Shown piece after piece: positions 1 through 8,064 of a stretch of DNA of 64,000 nt. Made by a program: the position numbers and the translations under genes. Position 1 is the stretch's first letter, and each line of letters opens with the position of its first letter. Source of the stretch: Brucella haematophila (lineage in GTDB: Bacteria; Pseudomonadota; Alphaproteobacteria; Rhizobiales; Rhizobiaceae); assembly GCF_005938105.1 (NCBI RefSeq), contig NZ_VCPE01000002.1, forward strand, positions 474,480 through 538,479, read 5' to 3'. The notes beneath the pieces were generated by a model. That model searched no databases. It was given only the letters and a program-made list of their open reading frames with translations, and had not been told where the DNA came from.

Positions 1-302
1 CCGTCAAGATCAAGCACGCGCTCGGCTATGACGACTCGCTCGATGCGTTCGGCGTCCACGGTGTTGGCGGTTTCGTTGGTGCGGTTCTGACCGGTTTCTT
101 CGCAGACGCCACCATCAATGCAGCTGGCGAAGGTGCCACGATGGGCAAGCAGTTCTTCGGTGCTGCCGTAACTGTCGTTTACACTGCAATCGCTACGGCC
201 ATCATTCTCTACGTGGTCAAGGCTGTCATGGGATTGCGTCCAAGCAAGCAGGCCGAAATCGAAGGCCTCGATATCTCTTTGCACGGCGAATCTGTTCAAT
301 AA
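1..302 (+). CDS. amtB: Ammonium transporter, C-terminal end (partial)
   Basis: The first 99 codons (reading frame from base 3) encode the end of an Amt/Rh-family ammonium channel, an inner-membrane trimer that imports ammonium. The segment VHGVGGFVGAVLTGFFA matches the conserved last transmembrane helices, where a His lines the pore. One more hydrophobic helix (VVYTAIATAIILYVV) and a short polar cytoplasmic tail follow, ending in LHGESVQ. The start lies outside the window. In most alphaproteobacteria amtB follows glnK, which cannot be seen here. A strong hairpin terminator follows 22 bases after the stop. The family call is secure from the residues; the symbol rests on the usual family name. 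Confidence 0.9.
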   Translation, partial: VKIKHALGYDDSLDAFGVHGVGGFVGAVLTGFFADATINAAGEGATMGKQFFGAAVTVVYTAIATAIILYVVKAVMGLRPSKQAEIEGLDISLHGESVQ

Positions 303-324
303 GAACAATTCTCCCAAGACGAAG

Positions 325-351
325 AAAGGCGCGGGAAACTGCGCCTTTTTT
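325..351 (+). terminator. Rho-independent terminator after amtB
   Basis: An 8-bp perfect stem (AAAGGCGC paired with GCGCCTTT) with an 8-base loop is followed by a run of T. It sits just after the amtB stop and ends that transcript before ftsK. Confidence 0.85.
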
Positions 352-370
352 CATATGTGGACTCTAATCC

Positions 371-423
371 CTTTACGCATTTCCCTACGCAAAACCGCTT
401 CGCACTTTTGCTGGAAATGCTTT
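371..423 (-). repeat. Short copy of the GCATTTCCAGCAAAAGTGCG repeat family
   Basis: Read on the minus strand this matches the sequence at 60789-60836 over about 50 bases with few differences. Its first ~35 bases also match the left end of the two long repeats at 45836 and 49928. It is intergenic between amtB and ftsK. Confidence 0.7.
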
Positions 424-432
424 GACCCATGG

Positions 433-447
433 TTAATGCGGAATTAA
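433..447 (+). promoter_or_regulatory. CtrA-type box upstream of ftsK
   Basis: Exact TTAA-N7-TTAA spacing, embedded in the near-palindrome GGTTAATGCGGAATTAACC, about 90 bases before the ftsK start. TTAA-N7-TTAA is the established full CtrA site of alphaproteobacteria. That CtrA acts here is inference, but a division gene downstream fits. A second such box lies before ftsE at 38228. Confidence 0.65.
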
Positions 448-537
448 CCATCGCCGGATTAGGATCGGACCGATTCATTCTGCCCGTAGCTATTCTGTTA
501 TGGGCGACAGCAGAAATTTCGGTTCGGGACTGGCTAT

Positions 538-3129
538 ATGCGGCAAGGATATTCGCCCTCATACCCGCTGCGTGACGAGCGGATAACGGAAGACAGGCTT
601 CGCCTGACCAATATCTTCCGCAGGCAGTTCTATATACTGTTCGGTCTGGCGCTTTTGTCGCTGACGGCGATGGCCGTTGGCGCGCTGGCTACATGGAATG
701 TGGCTGATCCAAGCTTCAGCCATGCAACCGACAATCCGGTGACCAATGCGCTTGGCTATCCGGGCGCTGTCTTCTCCGATCTGGCCATGCAGTTTTTCGG
801 TCTGGCGAGCGTTCCCGCATTGCTGCCGCTGGTCGTGTGGTCGCTTCTCATGATGACGCGCGGCGGTATCGGCCGTGTCGCCAAGCGCAGCTTTGCCTGG
901 ATCGGTGCAGCCATTCTTTTTGCGGGCATTGCGAGCTGCTTTGCCGTGCCGGAAAGCTGGCCGATGCCAATCGGGCTTGGCGGTGTGTTTGGCGACATGC
1001 TGCTGCGACTGCCCGGCCTGTTCCTTGGCCAGTTCCCGCAGGGCGCAATCGCTTCGGCTATCGCGCTGGTTCTCGCTTTTCCCGCTCTGTGGCTCTGCCT
1101 TTTTGCGAGCGGCATCATTGGCCGTGGCATCATCAATCCGGTTCAGCCTGCACAACGTGGACGGACTGAGGATGATTTCATCGATGAGGATGACGAGGAA
1201 ACCGCTGGCGGTGGCTTCCAGTTCATCGGTGCGCTCACCCATCTCGTGCTGACGACGACAGCCAATTTCAAGCGTCTTACCGGACTTGGCCGCCGCCAGT
1301 CCCGCGACGAGGATTTCGGCGATATGCGCGCCGTGCGGCGCAGCGCTGAAACGCGCAACGGCGCCGAAGCGGGCAGGCGTCGCGAACCGGGCTTCGGTGG
1401 ACCATCGGCGGACGAAGCTCCGTTCGATATGGACGACCCGATGCATGATCCGATGGATGATGGCGCGGACGACGCACCGCTGGCCGGTCAGGAATGGCAC
1501 GATGCGCCGCCTGCACGCAGCCGGAAGGCGCGTGTCGAACAGGCCGCACCTTCGCCCAAGCCGGGCGCTCGCGCCCAGCGTGAAGCGCAGCCATCATTCC
1601 TCAAGGATAATGGCGTGTTTGAAATGCCGTCGCTGCATTTCCTCGCGGAACCCAAGCTGGTACAGCGCGATCCCGCTCTGTCGAAGGATGCGCTTGAGCA
1701 GAATGCGCGCCTGTTGGAAGGCGTGCTGGAAGATTTCGGCGTGCGCGGTGAAATCATCAATGTGAAGCCCGGCCCGGTGGTCACGCTTTATGAGCTTGAG
1801 CCAGCGCCTGGCATCAAATCATCCCGCGTTATCGGCCTTGCCGACGATATCGCCCGTTCGATGAGCGCGATTGCTGCCCGTGTTGCTGTCATTCCGGGCC
1901 GCAACGCCATCGGCATCGAACTGCCCAATCCGAAGCGCGAAATGGTTTACCTGCGCGAAATGCTGGCCAGCCGCGACTTCGAACAGTCCAAGGCGAAACT
2001 GGCGCTGGCGCTCGGCAAGACCATCAATGGCGAGCCGGTGATTGCCGATATCGCGAAGATGCCGCATGTGCTCGTTGCCGGTACGACCGGCTCGGGCAAG
2101 TCGGTTGCGATCAACACGATGATCCTGTCGCTGCTTTATCGCATGACACCGCAGGAATGCCGCCTGATCATGATCGACCCGAAGATGCTGGAACTCTCCG
2201 TCTATGACGGCATTCCGCACCTGCTCACGCCGGTTGTGACCGACCCGAAAAAGGCCGTGGTCGCGCTCAAATGGACCGTGCGCGAAATGGAAGACCGCTA
2301 TCGCAAGATGTCGAAGGTCGGCGTTCGCAATATTGACGGTTTCAATCAGCGTGTCGGTCTGGCGCAGAAGAAGGGCGAACCGATTGCACGCACTGTGCAG
2401 ACCGGCTTTGACCGCAATACCGGCGAGGCGATCTACGAGACCGAAGAGCTGGATCTGGCGCCAATGCCCTATATCGTCGTGATCATCGACGAAATGGCCG
2501 ACCTGATGATGGTCGCGGGCAAGGATATCGAAGGCGCGGTGCAGCGTCTGGCGCAGATGGCGCGTGCCGCCGGTATCCACGTGATCATGGCCACGCAGCG
2601 TCCATCGGTGGATGTCATCACTGGCACGATCAAGGCCAACTTCCCGACCCGTATTTCCTTCCAGGTGACATCGAAGATCGATAGCCGCACCATTCTGGGC
2701 GAGCAGGGCGCCGAGCAACTGCTTGGTCAGGGCGATATGCTCTTCATGGCTGGCGGCGGTCGCATCCAGCGCGTGCACGGGCCTTTCGTCGGCGACGACG
2801 AGGTGGAGCGCATCGTACAGCATCTGAAGCTTCAGGGCGTGCCGGAATATCTGGATGCCATCACTGAGGACGAAGAGGACGATGAGGGCGGTAGCGGCCC
2901 GTCTGGAACCTCCAATCTGGAAGATTCCGATGATCCGTATGATCAGGCCGTCGCTGTGGTGCTTCGTGACAAGAAGGCTTCCACGTCCTATATCCAGCGT
3001 CGTCTCGGCATTGGCTATAACCGGGCTGCGTCGATTATCGAGCGGATGGAAGACGAAGGGATTGTTGGTCCCGCCAACCATGCCGGAAAGCGCGAGATTC
3101 TCGTACCGACCGGTGACGATGACTTTTAA
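538..3129 (+). CDS. ftsK: DNA translocase FtsK
   Basis: Septal DNA pump that clears the chromosome terminus and activates XerCD during division. The 863 residues show the full FtsK layout. Four hydrophobic helices lie in the first ~200 residues. An acidic and basic low-complexity linker covers about 215-370. The RecA-like motor domain has Walker A GTTGSGKS at residues 515-522 and Walker B VVIIDE ending near 652. A C-terminal winged-helix gamma domain (from about 798, YDQAVAVVL... [12 protein letters not shown]) reads KOPS sites. It is a single-gene unit between a terminator and an intergenic repeat, with a CtrA box upstream. Brucella-group genomes may carry a second FtsK-like gene, so the paralogue number is not decided here. 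The ATG at 538 has no strong Shine-Dalgarno sequence. Confidence 0.95.
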   Translation: MRQGYSPSYPLRDERITEDRLRLTNIFRRQFYILFGLALLSLTAMAVGALATWNVADPSFSHATDNPVTNALGYPGAVFSDLAMQFFGLASVPALLPLVVWSLLMMTRGGIGRVAKRSFAWIGAAILFAGIASCFAVPESWPMPIGLGGVFGDMLLRLPGLFLGQFPQGAIASAIALVLAFPALWLCLFASGIIGRGIINPVQPAQRGRTEDDFIDEDDEETAGGGFQFIGALTHLVLTTTANFKRLTGLGRRQSRDEDFGDMRAVRRSAETRNGAEAGRRREPGFGGPSADEAPFDMDDPMHDPMDDGADDAPLAGQEWHDAPPARSRKARVEQAAPSPKPGARAQREAQPSFLKDNGVFEMPSLHFLAEPKLVQRDPALSKDALEQNARLLEGVLEDFGVRGEIINVKPGPVVTLYELEPAPGIKSSRVIGLADDIARSMSAIAARVAVIPGRNAIGIELPNPKREMVYLREMLASRDFEQSKAKLALALGKTINGEPVIADIAKMPHVLVAGTTGSGKSVAINTMILSLLYRMTPQECRLIMIDPKMLELSVYDGIPHLLTPVVTDPKKAVVALKWTVREMEDRYRKMSKVGVRNIDGFNQRVGLAQKKGEPIARTVQTGFDRNTGEAIYETEELDLAPMPYIVVIIDEMADLMMVAGKDIEGAVQRLAQMARAAGIHVIMATQRPSVDVITGTIKANFPTRISFQVTSKIDSRTILGEQGAEQLLGQGDMLFMAGGGRIQRVHGPFVGDDEVERIVQHLKLQGVPEYLDAITEDEEDDEGGSGPSGTSNLEDSDDPYDQAVAVVLRDKKASTSYIQRRLGIGYNRAASIIERMEDEGIVGPANHAGKREILVPTGDDDF

Positions 3130-3154
3130 GCCAGGGATATTTCGGCTCTGGAAC

Positions 3155-3293
3155 CTGCAAATGGCGTTGTTCTGCGCTTCCGGTGCTCATGTGTCATTTT
3201 TCGACGCATAATCTTGTCCGAAAAGTCTGCAACTTTTCGGGATTATGCTCGGAAGTACACTCCGCTCCGGTTCTCGAACCCCACCATTTTCGG
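3155..3293. repeat. Dispersed intergenic element interrupted by a nested hairpin
   Basis: The ends match the elements at 48983, 49814 and 54455: a CTGCAAATGGC start, GGTGCTCA, then CTCCGCTCCGG, TCTCGAA and CACCATTTTCG. In the middle, where the other copies read GTACCTTTAAGTAC, this copy carries the separate hairpin at 3206-3248. It fills most of the ftsK-lolA gap. Confidence 0.6.
3206..3248. repeat. Palindromic REP-like hairpin
   Basis: Outer arms GCATAATC/GATTATGC and inner arms CCGAAAAG/CTTTTCGG form a long imperfect stem. The same outer arms recur at 56764-56806, and a related hairpin occurs at 25364-25406. It could also serve as a terminator for ftsK, but no T-run follows. Confidence 0.6.
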
Positions 3294-3373
3294 CACGCCA
3301 TAGCCAAAATCTCATCGACCCTATGAAAACGGCACGCCACACTCGCGCCAAACTGGCGCGATAACCTGACGAT

Positions 3374-4066
3374 ATGATGAAAAGAGAAAGTATACCGATG
3401 ATATTCTCCCGTTTTTCAGCCTTTGCGAAAGCTGGTCGTCTTGCAGCCGTGCTGGGAATGGGTGCGGTTGGTCTTGGCGTCACGTCGCTGGTTCTGACGC
3501 CAGTTGCGGCGATGGCGCAGGGGGCTGGTGCTGCTGGTGCGGCGCAGCAGATCGCCGATCATTTTTCATCGGTTCGCACCATGACGGGCGAGTTCGTACA
3601 GTTCGGCCCGAAGGGCGACCAGACCGGTGGTACTTTCTATATCGAGCGTCCGGGCAAAATTCGCTTCAACTATAATAACTCGCCGATCCGCGTGATTTCC
3701 GATGGCGAGTCTGTGGTCATCAACAATCGTAAGCTGGATACGTGGGATCTCTATCCGCTGTCCAAGACGCCGCTCAAGCTGTTGCTGGCAGACCGTATCG
3801 ACCTTGGCGGCGGCCGTCTTCAGAATGTGAAGCAGGAACCGGACATGACCACGCTGGTGCTGGGCGACAAGTCGATCTTCGGCGATTCGAAAATCACCAT
3901 GATGTTCGATCCGAAGTCCTATGAGCTGAAGCAGTGGACCATCACCGATGCCCAGAAGCTTGATACGACGGTCATGATCTTCAACGTGCGCAGCGGTGTC
4001 CGTTTCACCGATGACATGTTCAAGATCGACTATCAGCGCATCGCCATGAAGCGCAAAGGCCAGTAA
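3374..4066 (+). CDS. lolA: LolA-like outer-membrane lipoprotein carrier
   Basis: Periplasmic chaperone that carries lipoproteins from the LolCDE complex to the outer membrane. The 230 residues begin with a long basic N-region and a hydrophobic stretch ending VAAMA, a good signal-peptidase I site near residue 49. The mature part matches the LolA fold: MTGEFVQFGPKG, then TGGTFYIERPGKIRFNY, followed by strands that close the half-barrel (MMFDPKSYELKQWTI). The ATG at 3398, which has a purine-rich stretch just upstream, is an alternative start that would shorten the N-region by eight residues. It lies between ftsK and xthA as in related genomes; a ftsK-lolA order is common in proteobacteria. No LolB is expected in this group. 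Confidence 0.85.
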   Translation: MMKRESIPMIFSRFSAFAKAGRLAAVLGMGAVGLGVTSLVLTPVAAMAQGAGAAGAAQQIADHFSSVRTMTGEFVQFGPKGDQTGGTFYIERPGKIRFNYNNSPIRVISDGESVVINNRKLDTWDLYPLSKTPLKLLLADRIDLGGGRLQNVKQEPDMTTLVLGDKSIFGDSKITMMFDPKSYELKQWTITDAQKLDTTVMIFNVRSGVRFTDDMFKIDYQRIAMKRKGQ

Positions 4067-4179
4067 CGGCCTTCACAAAAAGGTCAGCAATTGTCACCTT
4101 ACTGCGGCAAGCTGTTTGCATTTGCAGGATAAATGGTTAGGTTCGCGGCATCTTTTTCGTTGCTGCGAGTCCCACCCCC

Positions 4180-4986
4180 ATGGCTTTTTCCGTTGCTACC
4201 TGGAACATCAACTCTGTGCGCCTGCGCATGCCGCTGGTCGAGCAGTTTCTGCGCGACTATCAGCCCGATGTTCTGTGTCTTCAGGAAACCAAGTGCCCGG
4301 ACGATCAGTTTCCGTCCAAGGGTTTTCGCGCGCTCGGTTACGAGCATATCGCGATCAGCGGCCAGAAGGGCTATCACGGCGTTGCAACCATCTCGCGCCG
4401 TCCACTGTCCGGCGTTGAGAAAATCGGCTTTTGCGATATGGGTGATTGCCGCCATTTGAGCGCGGTGGTCGAGGCGGGGAACAAGAAGCTCCGCATTCAT
4501 AACTTTTACGTGCCTGCGGGCGGTGATGAGCCGGACCCGGCAATCAATCCGAAATTTGCCCACAAGCTCGGATTCCTTGAGGAAATGCGGGCCATTGTGG
4601 CAGATCGTCAGGATGGACTGTCGTCGATCCTGGTGGGCGATCTTAACATCGCACCGTTGGAAAACGACGTCTGGTCGCACAAACAGCTTTTGAAGATCGT
4701 CAGCCACACGCCGATCGAGACCGAGACGCTGGAAGATTTGCGCGTCAAGGGTGGCTGGAGCGACCTCATGCGCCAGATCATTCCGTCTGACCAGAAAATC
4801 TACACCTGGTGGAGCTATCGCGCCAAGGATTGGGATGAATCAGATCGTGGCCGCAGGCTCGACCATGTCTGGGGTTCTGCCGATCTGGAGGCCCATATGA
4901 AGGGTCTGCAAATTCTGCGCGATGCGCGTGGCTGGGAACGTCCGTCGGACCATGTTCCGGTTATTGCGACGTTCGATCTGGATTGA
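4180..4986 (+). CDS. xthA: Exodeoxyribonuclease III
   Basis: Base-excision-repair enzyme with AP-endonuclease and 3'-5' exonuclease activities. At 268 residues it has the usual length and all family motifs: an N-terminal WNINSVR, LQETK with the metal-binding Glu near residue 34, GDLNIAP near 150, the RRLDHVW motif and the terminal SDHVPV with the catalytic Asp-His. The start ATG at 4180 gives MAFSVATWNIN, the normal family N-terminus. It follows lolA after a 113-base gap and is probably transcribed alone. Cytoplasmic. The family call is firm. Confidence 0.95.
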   Translation: MAFSVATWNINSVRLRMPLVEQFLRDYQPDVLCLQETKCPDDQFPSKGFRALGYEHIAISGQKGYHGVATISRRPLSGVEKIGFCDMGDCRHLSAVVEAGNKKLRIHNFYVPAGGDEPDPAINPKFAHKLGFLEEMRAIVADRQDGLSSILVGDLNIAPLENDVWSHKQLLKIVSHTPIETETLEDLRVKGGWSDLMRQIIPSDQKIYTWWSYRAKDWDESDRGRRLDHVWGSADLEAHMKGLQILRDARGWERPSDHVPVIATFDLD

Positions 4987-5037
4987 TCCGGTAACAGTCG
5001 CTATATAGACGGCAGTCTAAGTAAGGAGAAAAGAACG

Positions 5038-5142
5038 ATGGATCAGACAGCACTGTATCGACCGACCAGTGTTTTCAATGTTTCCATGGTTCGCAATGAC
5101 TGCTCTTCTGACACTGCAGGATGTTTCCTGCATCACGGCTGA
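5038..5142 (+). CDS. Possible 34-residue leader ORF overlapping the ABC-F start
   Basis: An ATG at 5038 follows a canonical Shine-Dalgarno sequence (AAGGAG at 5023-5028, 9-base spacing) and opens a 34-codon frame (MDQTALYRPTS...) that ends in TGA at 5140-5142. It overlaps the beginning of the ABC-F gene in another frame. None of the candidate starts of the ABC-F gene (GTG 5069, ATG 5078, ATG 5096) has a comparable ribosome-binding site. The ORF could be a regulatory leader peptide or give translational coupling. It could also reflect a frameshift that separated the real start from the gene. No homology is recognised. Confidence 0.35.
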   Translation: MDQTALYRPTSVFNVSMVRNDCSSDTAGCFLHHG

Positions 5143-6682
5143 TGGCCGTACACTTTTCGAATCCGTTAATTTCAGCGTAGCCGAAGGCCGTATCGGGTTT
5201 GTCGGACGCAACGGCGTGGGTAAATCCACGATTCTCAACATCATGAGCGGTGCCTTGGCGCCAACATCAGGCACTGTTGCGCGCAGTGGCAGGCTCGGTG
5301 TTTTGCAACAGAACGTTCCCAATAACGGTGGGCAGACCCTGGCTGATCTGTTTGATCTGTCAGTTGCATTCGCCATGCTTTCGCGTATTGAAGCCGGGCA
5401 GGGTTCGGATAGCGACTTCGAACAAGCCGACTGGCTTCTGCCGCAGCGCTTTATCGACGCCTTGCAGCGTTTTGGACTGGCGTTTGAACCGCAGAGACGC
5501 CTTGCGTCGCTCAGCGGTGGGCAGAGGACTCGTGCGGCATTGGCCGCCCTGATATTCCATCAGCCCGATCTCATTCTGCTGGATGAACCGACCAACAATC
5601 TCGATCGTGATGGCCGAGAGGCGGTGATGGACATGCTGGCGGATTGGCGCGGGGCGGCAATTGTCGTCAGTCATGATCGCGCTTTGTTGCGCCAGATGGA
5701 CAGCATTGCCGAGCTTTCGCGAGGCGGCCTTCATCTTTATGGCGGCAACTGGGACTTCTATCACGACAGAAAGCAGGAAGAGCGGGACAATGCGGCCCGT
5801 AATCTGCAGCTTGCCCAGCGCGAAATGAAACAGGTTCAACGTAAGGCGCAGGAAGCAGTGGAACGTCAGACGCGCAGAGATGCGCGTGGGGCCAAATCAC
5901 GAGCCGATGCCGGTATGAGCAAACTGCTGCTCGATGCGCGCGAGGATCGAGCGCAGAAGACCGGCGGCAAGGGACAAGTGCTTGCGGATCGCAATGCGGA
6001 GAAGGCGCAGGCCCAACTGAAAGAGGCCGAGGCACTGGTCGAAACGATCAAGCCTATGCATTTCAGCGTCGAGGGCGCGGCTCTGCCATCTGGTCGTGTT
6101 CTTCTTGAAATGGAAGGCGTATCGGGTGGGCCGCTATCAGACCAGCCGGTCATCCGGGATTTTTCGATGAAGATTGTCGGACCAGAGCGCATCGCGATAT
6201 GTGGTGCCAATGGTGCGGGTAAGACATCGCTGCTGCGGCTTGTTACGGGAGAATTGCTGCCGATTGCCGGGCGTGTGCAATGTTTCGTGCCCATCGCCAT
6301 GTTCGACCAGCAGATGAATCTGATGGATCGCGAAGCCACACTTTATGAGAACTTCCGCCGTCTCAACCCGGATGCGAATGACAATGATGCGCGCGCGGCG
6401 CTGGCGCGTTTCTCATTTCGTGGTGAAGGCGCGAGCCGGTTAGCAGGAGAGCTGAGCGGTGGCGAATTGCTGCGCGCGGCGCTTGCTTGCGTTTTGGGGG
6501 GTACACAGAAGCCGGAATTGCTGATTCTGGATGAGCCAACCAATCACCTCGATCTCGATTCCATTGAGGCGCTGGAAGCTGCGTTGAACGACTATGAAGG
6601 CGGCTTACTTGTTGTCAGCCACGATCAGGCGTTTCTCGACGCCGTCGGAATGGAACGGGTGATTGATCTATCTGTCCAGTGA
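5096..6682 (+). CDS. ABC-F family ATP-binding protein
   Basis: Soluble protein with two ATPase domains and no membrane segment; ABC-F proteins act on ribosomes as translation factors or give antibiotic protection. Domain 1 has Walker A GRNGVGKST, signature LSGGQRTR and Walker B LILLDEPTNNLD. A charged, coiled linker rich in Arg, Lys and Ala follows. Domain 2 has GANGAGKTS, LSGGELLR and LLILDEPTNHLD. With the start at ATG 5096 (MTALLTLQDVS) it has 528 residues; the frame is open back to GTG 5069. Which ABC-F subgroup it belongs to (Uup, YheS, EttA or other) cannot be fixed by eye. A short upstream ORF with a strong ribosome-binding site overlaps its start. Confidence 0.88.
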   Translation: MTALLTLQDVSCITADGRTLFESVNFSVAEGRIGFVGRNGVGKSTILNIMSGALAPTSGTVARSGRLGVLQQNVPNNGGQTLADLFDLSVAFAMLSRIEAGQGSDSDFEQADWLLPQRFIDALQRFGLAFEPQRRLASLSGGQRTRAALAALIFHQPDLILLDEPTNNLDRDGREAVMDMLADWRGAAIVVSHDRALLRQMDSIAELSRGGLHLYGGNWDFYHDRKQEERDNAARNLQLAQREMKQVQRKAQEAVERQTRRDARGAKSRADAGMSKLLLDAREDRAQKTGGKGQVLADRNAEKAQAQLKEAEALVETIKPMHFSVEGAALPSGRVLLEMEGVSGGPLSDQPVIRDFSMKIVGPERIAICGANGAGKTSLLRLVTGELLPIAGRVQCFVPIAMFDQQMNLMDREATLYENFRRLNPDANDNDARAALARFSFRGEGASRLAGELSGGELLRAALACVLGGTQKPELLILDEPTNHLDLDSIEALEAALNDYEGGLLVVSHDQAFLDAVGMERVIDLSVQ

Positions 6683-6820
6683 ACTTTCAAATCGGCGTGC
6701 ATGATTTGCAGGCTGGTGGCCCTGTTCAATTCGACAGCAGATATTCTTGCAAAATTTGGGGGGAATTTTGAAGTTGTCCTTCGGGCCAAACCGCCGAAAG
6801 ACCAAGGGGATAGAATAAGA

Positions 6821-7528
6821 TTAGAGAAGACCGAAAGTGCGGGCCTTAGCGACGGCCTGAACTTTATTTACGGCAACAAGCTTGGTTAGCACGTTGCTGA
6901 TATGGAAGTTGACTGTGCGGGTTGAAATATTGAGTATCGCGCCGATGATTTCTGAGGTCTTGCCCTCACTCGCCCAGTGCAGGATTTCCCTTTCACGCGC
7001 GGTGAGATTGACTTCCGAAACGCAGTTCATGGTCGGGACATCAAGATGTTCATACATCGACAGATGGAGCAGATTGGCCGAAATCTGCATCTGGCGGCGT
7101 AAGGTGGCTATTTCGCCCGAAGATAGGGGCGGCTCACTTCTAATAAAAGACAGCATGCCGAATACGCCTTGTGCGGCCCAGCAAGGTTGCGAGATGCCAA
7201 CCTTGAAGCCGAATTTCTGCGCGTCCTCCCAGATTTGCGGAGCATCCGCGAACAACTTTGCCGACCAAACCAGCGGCTCTATGCTATTCAATGCTTTACG
7301 AACAAGCGGATCTTCTTCCGCGTATTTCTTGGACGCATAGTGATCTGTCCATTCTTGCGGTAATGAACCGAAGCTGAGCCACTTTACCACGCCATTGAGC
7401 AGTGGAACGCGCATGATATAGGACACATGTGCGAACCCGCGCTGTTTGGCATAGCTATCTATGTGCTCCAGGAGCTGCCCAGCATCATCGGCGGATTGCA
7501 TGGATTCATAAATTTGTTCCCATTTCAT
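6821..7528 (-). CDS. LuxR-family regulator with autoinducer-binding domain
   Basis: Transcription regulator of 235 residues. The N-terminal two thirds match the acyl-homoserine-lactone-binding domain. The invariant residues of the TraR/LuxR pocket are present: the Trp and Tyr of EWTDHY, the Asp-Pro of EEDP and the Trp of PLVWS. The C-terminal GerE-type helix-turn-helix covers about residues 170-230 (LTAREREILHWASEGKTS, then TVNFHISNVLTKL), with the conserved Glu, Leu and Gly. No luxI synthase is in the window, so it is a solo here or works with a distant synthase. It stands at the edge of the AT-rich accessory block and points away from it. Brucella has BlxR/BabR and VjbR of the same family. 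I do not equate this gene with either. Confidence 0.88.
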   Translation of the reverse strand: MKWEQIYESMQSADDAGQLLEHIDSYAKQRGFAHVSYIMRVPLLNGVVKWLSFGSLPQEWTDHYASKKYAEEDPLVRKALNSIEPLVWSAKLFADAPQIWEDAQKFGFKVGISQPCWAAQGVFGMLSFIRSEPPLSSGEIATLRRQMQISANLLHLSMYEHLDVPTMNCVSEVNLTAREREILHWASEGKTSEIIGAILNISTRTVNFHISNVLTKLVAVNKVQAVAKARTFGLL

Positions 7529-8064
7529 TGCAGGTACCCAATAAGAATGTTTTGTTTATGCTCGCATGTGACATTTAGTAGGATATTGTGTTCAGTTTTA
7601 CTGAACCAATTCCATCATATTACTCTTATTTTTACAAGAATTTAATAGGTCTTATAACAATTTTAATTTATTTTTATATATATGAATTGAAAATAAAGCT
7701 AAATTAGAATAATATTTATTTGTATTGTCTAATAAATATATTATAATATTATTTAAATAATATTTCATTGACGAATGTTATTTGAAATATTCTGTTATAT
7801 TATAGGTGTTTATATAAAATTATCTTTGGATAGCGTATAAGTTTTATATATTGCGATAAAAATTAATTAATTACGCGTTGTTGCATGCTGGAGGTATATT
7901 TTATACTATAATATATATTAGAAGGATAATTCTGAGTCTCATTCTCTTTTCTCTGAAATATAGAAAATTTCACCATAAGATTGCTTCTTCTGGTGAAAAT
8001 AGAAATATTAATCCGTGCCGCCACAAGCAATGGCGGCACAAAGGCTGTCGAATGATCGTTGGAT
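7529..8064. other. Extremely AT-rich intergenic spacer without genes
   Basis: More than 500 bases dominated by A and T, with many short TATA and AATATT palindromes (for example around 7730-7790), in a GC-rich genome. No credible ORF or RNA gene is visible. It contains the promoter of the LuxR gene on the minus strand and the 3' flank of the Ig-like gene. Such tracts are typical binding regions for xenogeneic silencers (MucR or other nucleoid proteins in this group); that role is inference. Confidence 0.7.

Noticed and set aside
1819-3081. A 420-codon open frame on the minus strand across ftsK
   Set aside because: It is wholly antisense to a gene with complete FtsK motifs; long antisense frames are expected from GC-rich codon bias, and its sequence shows no family features.
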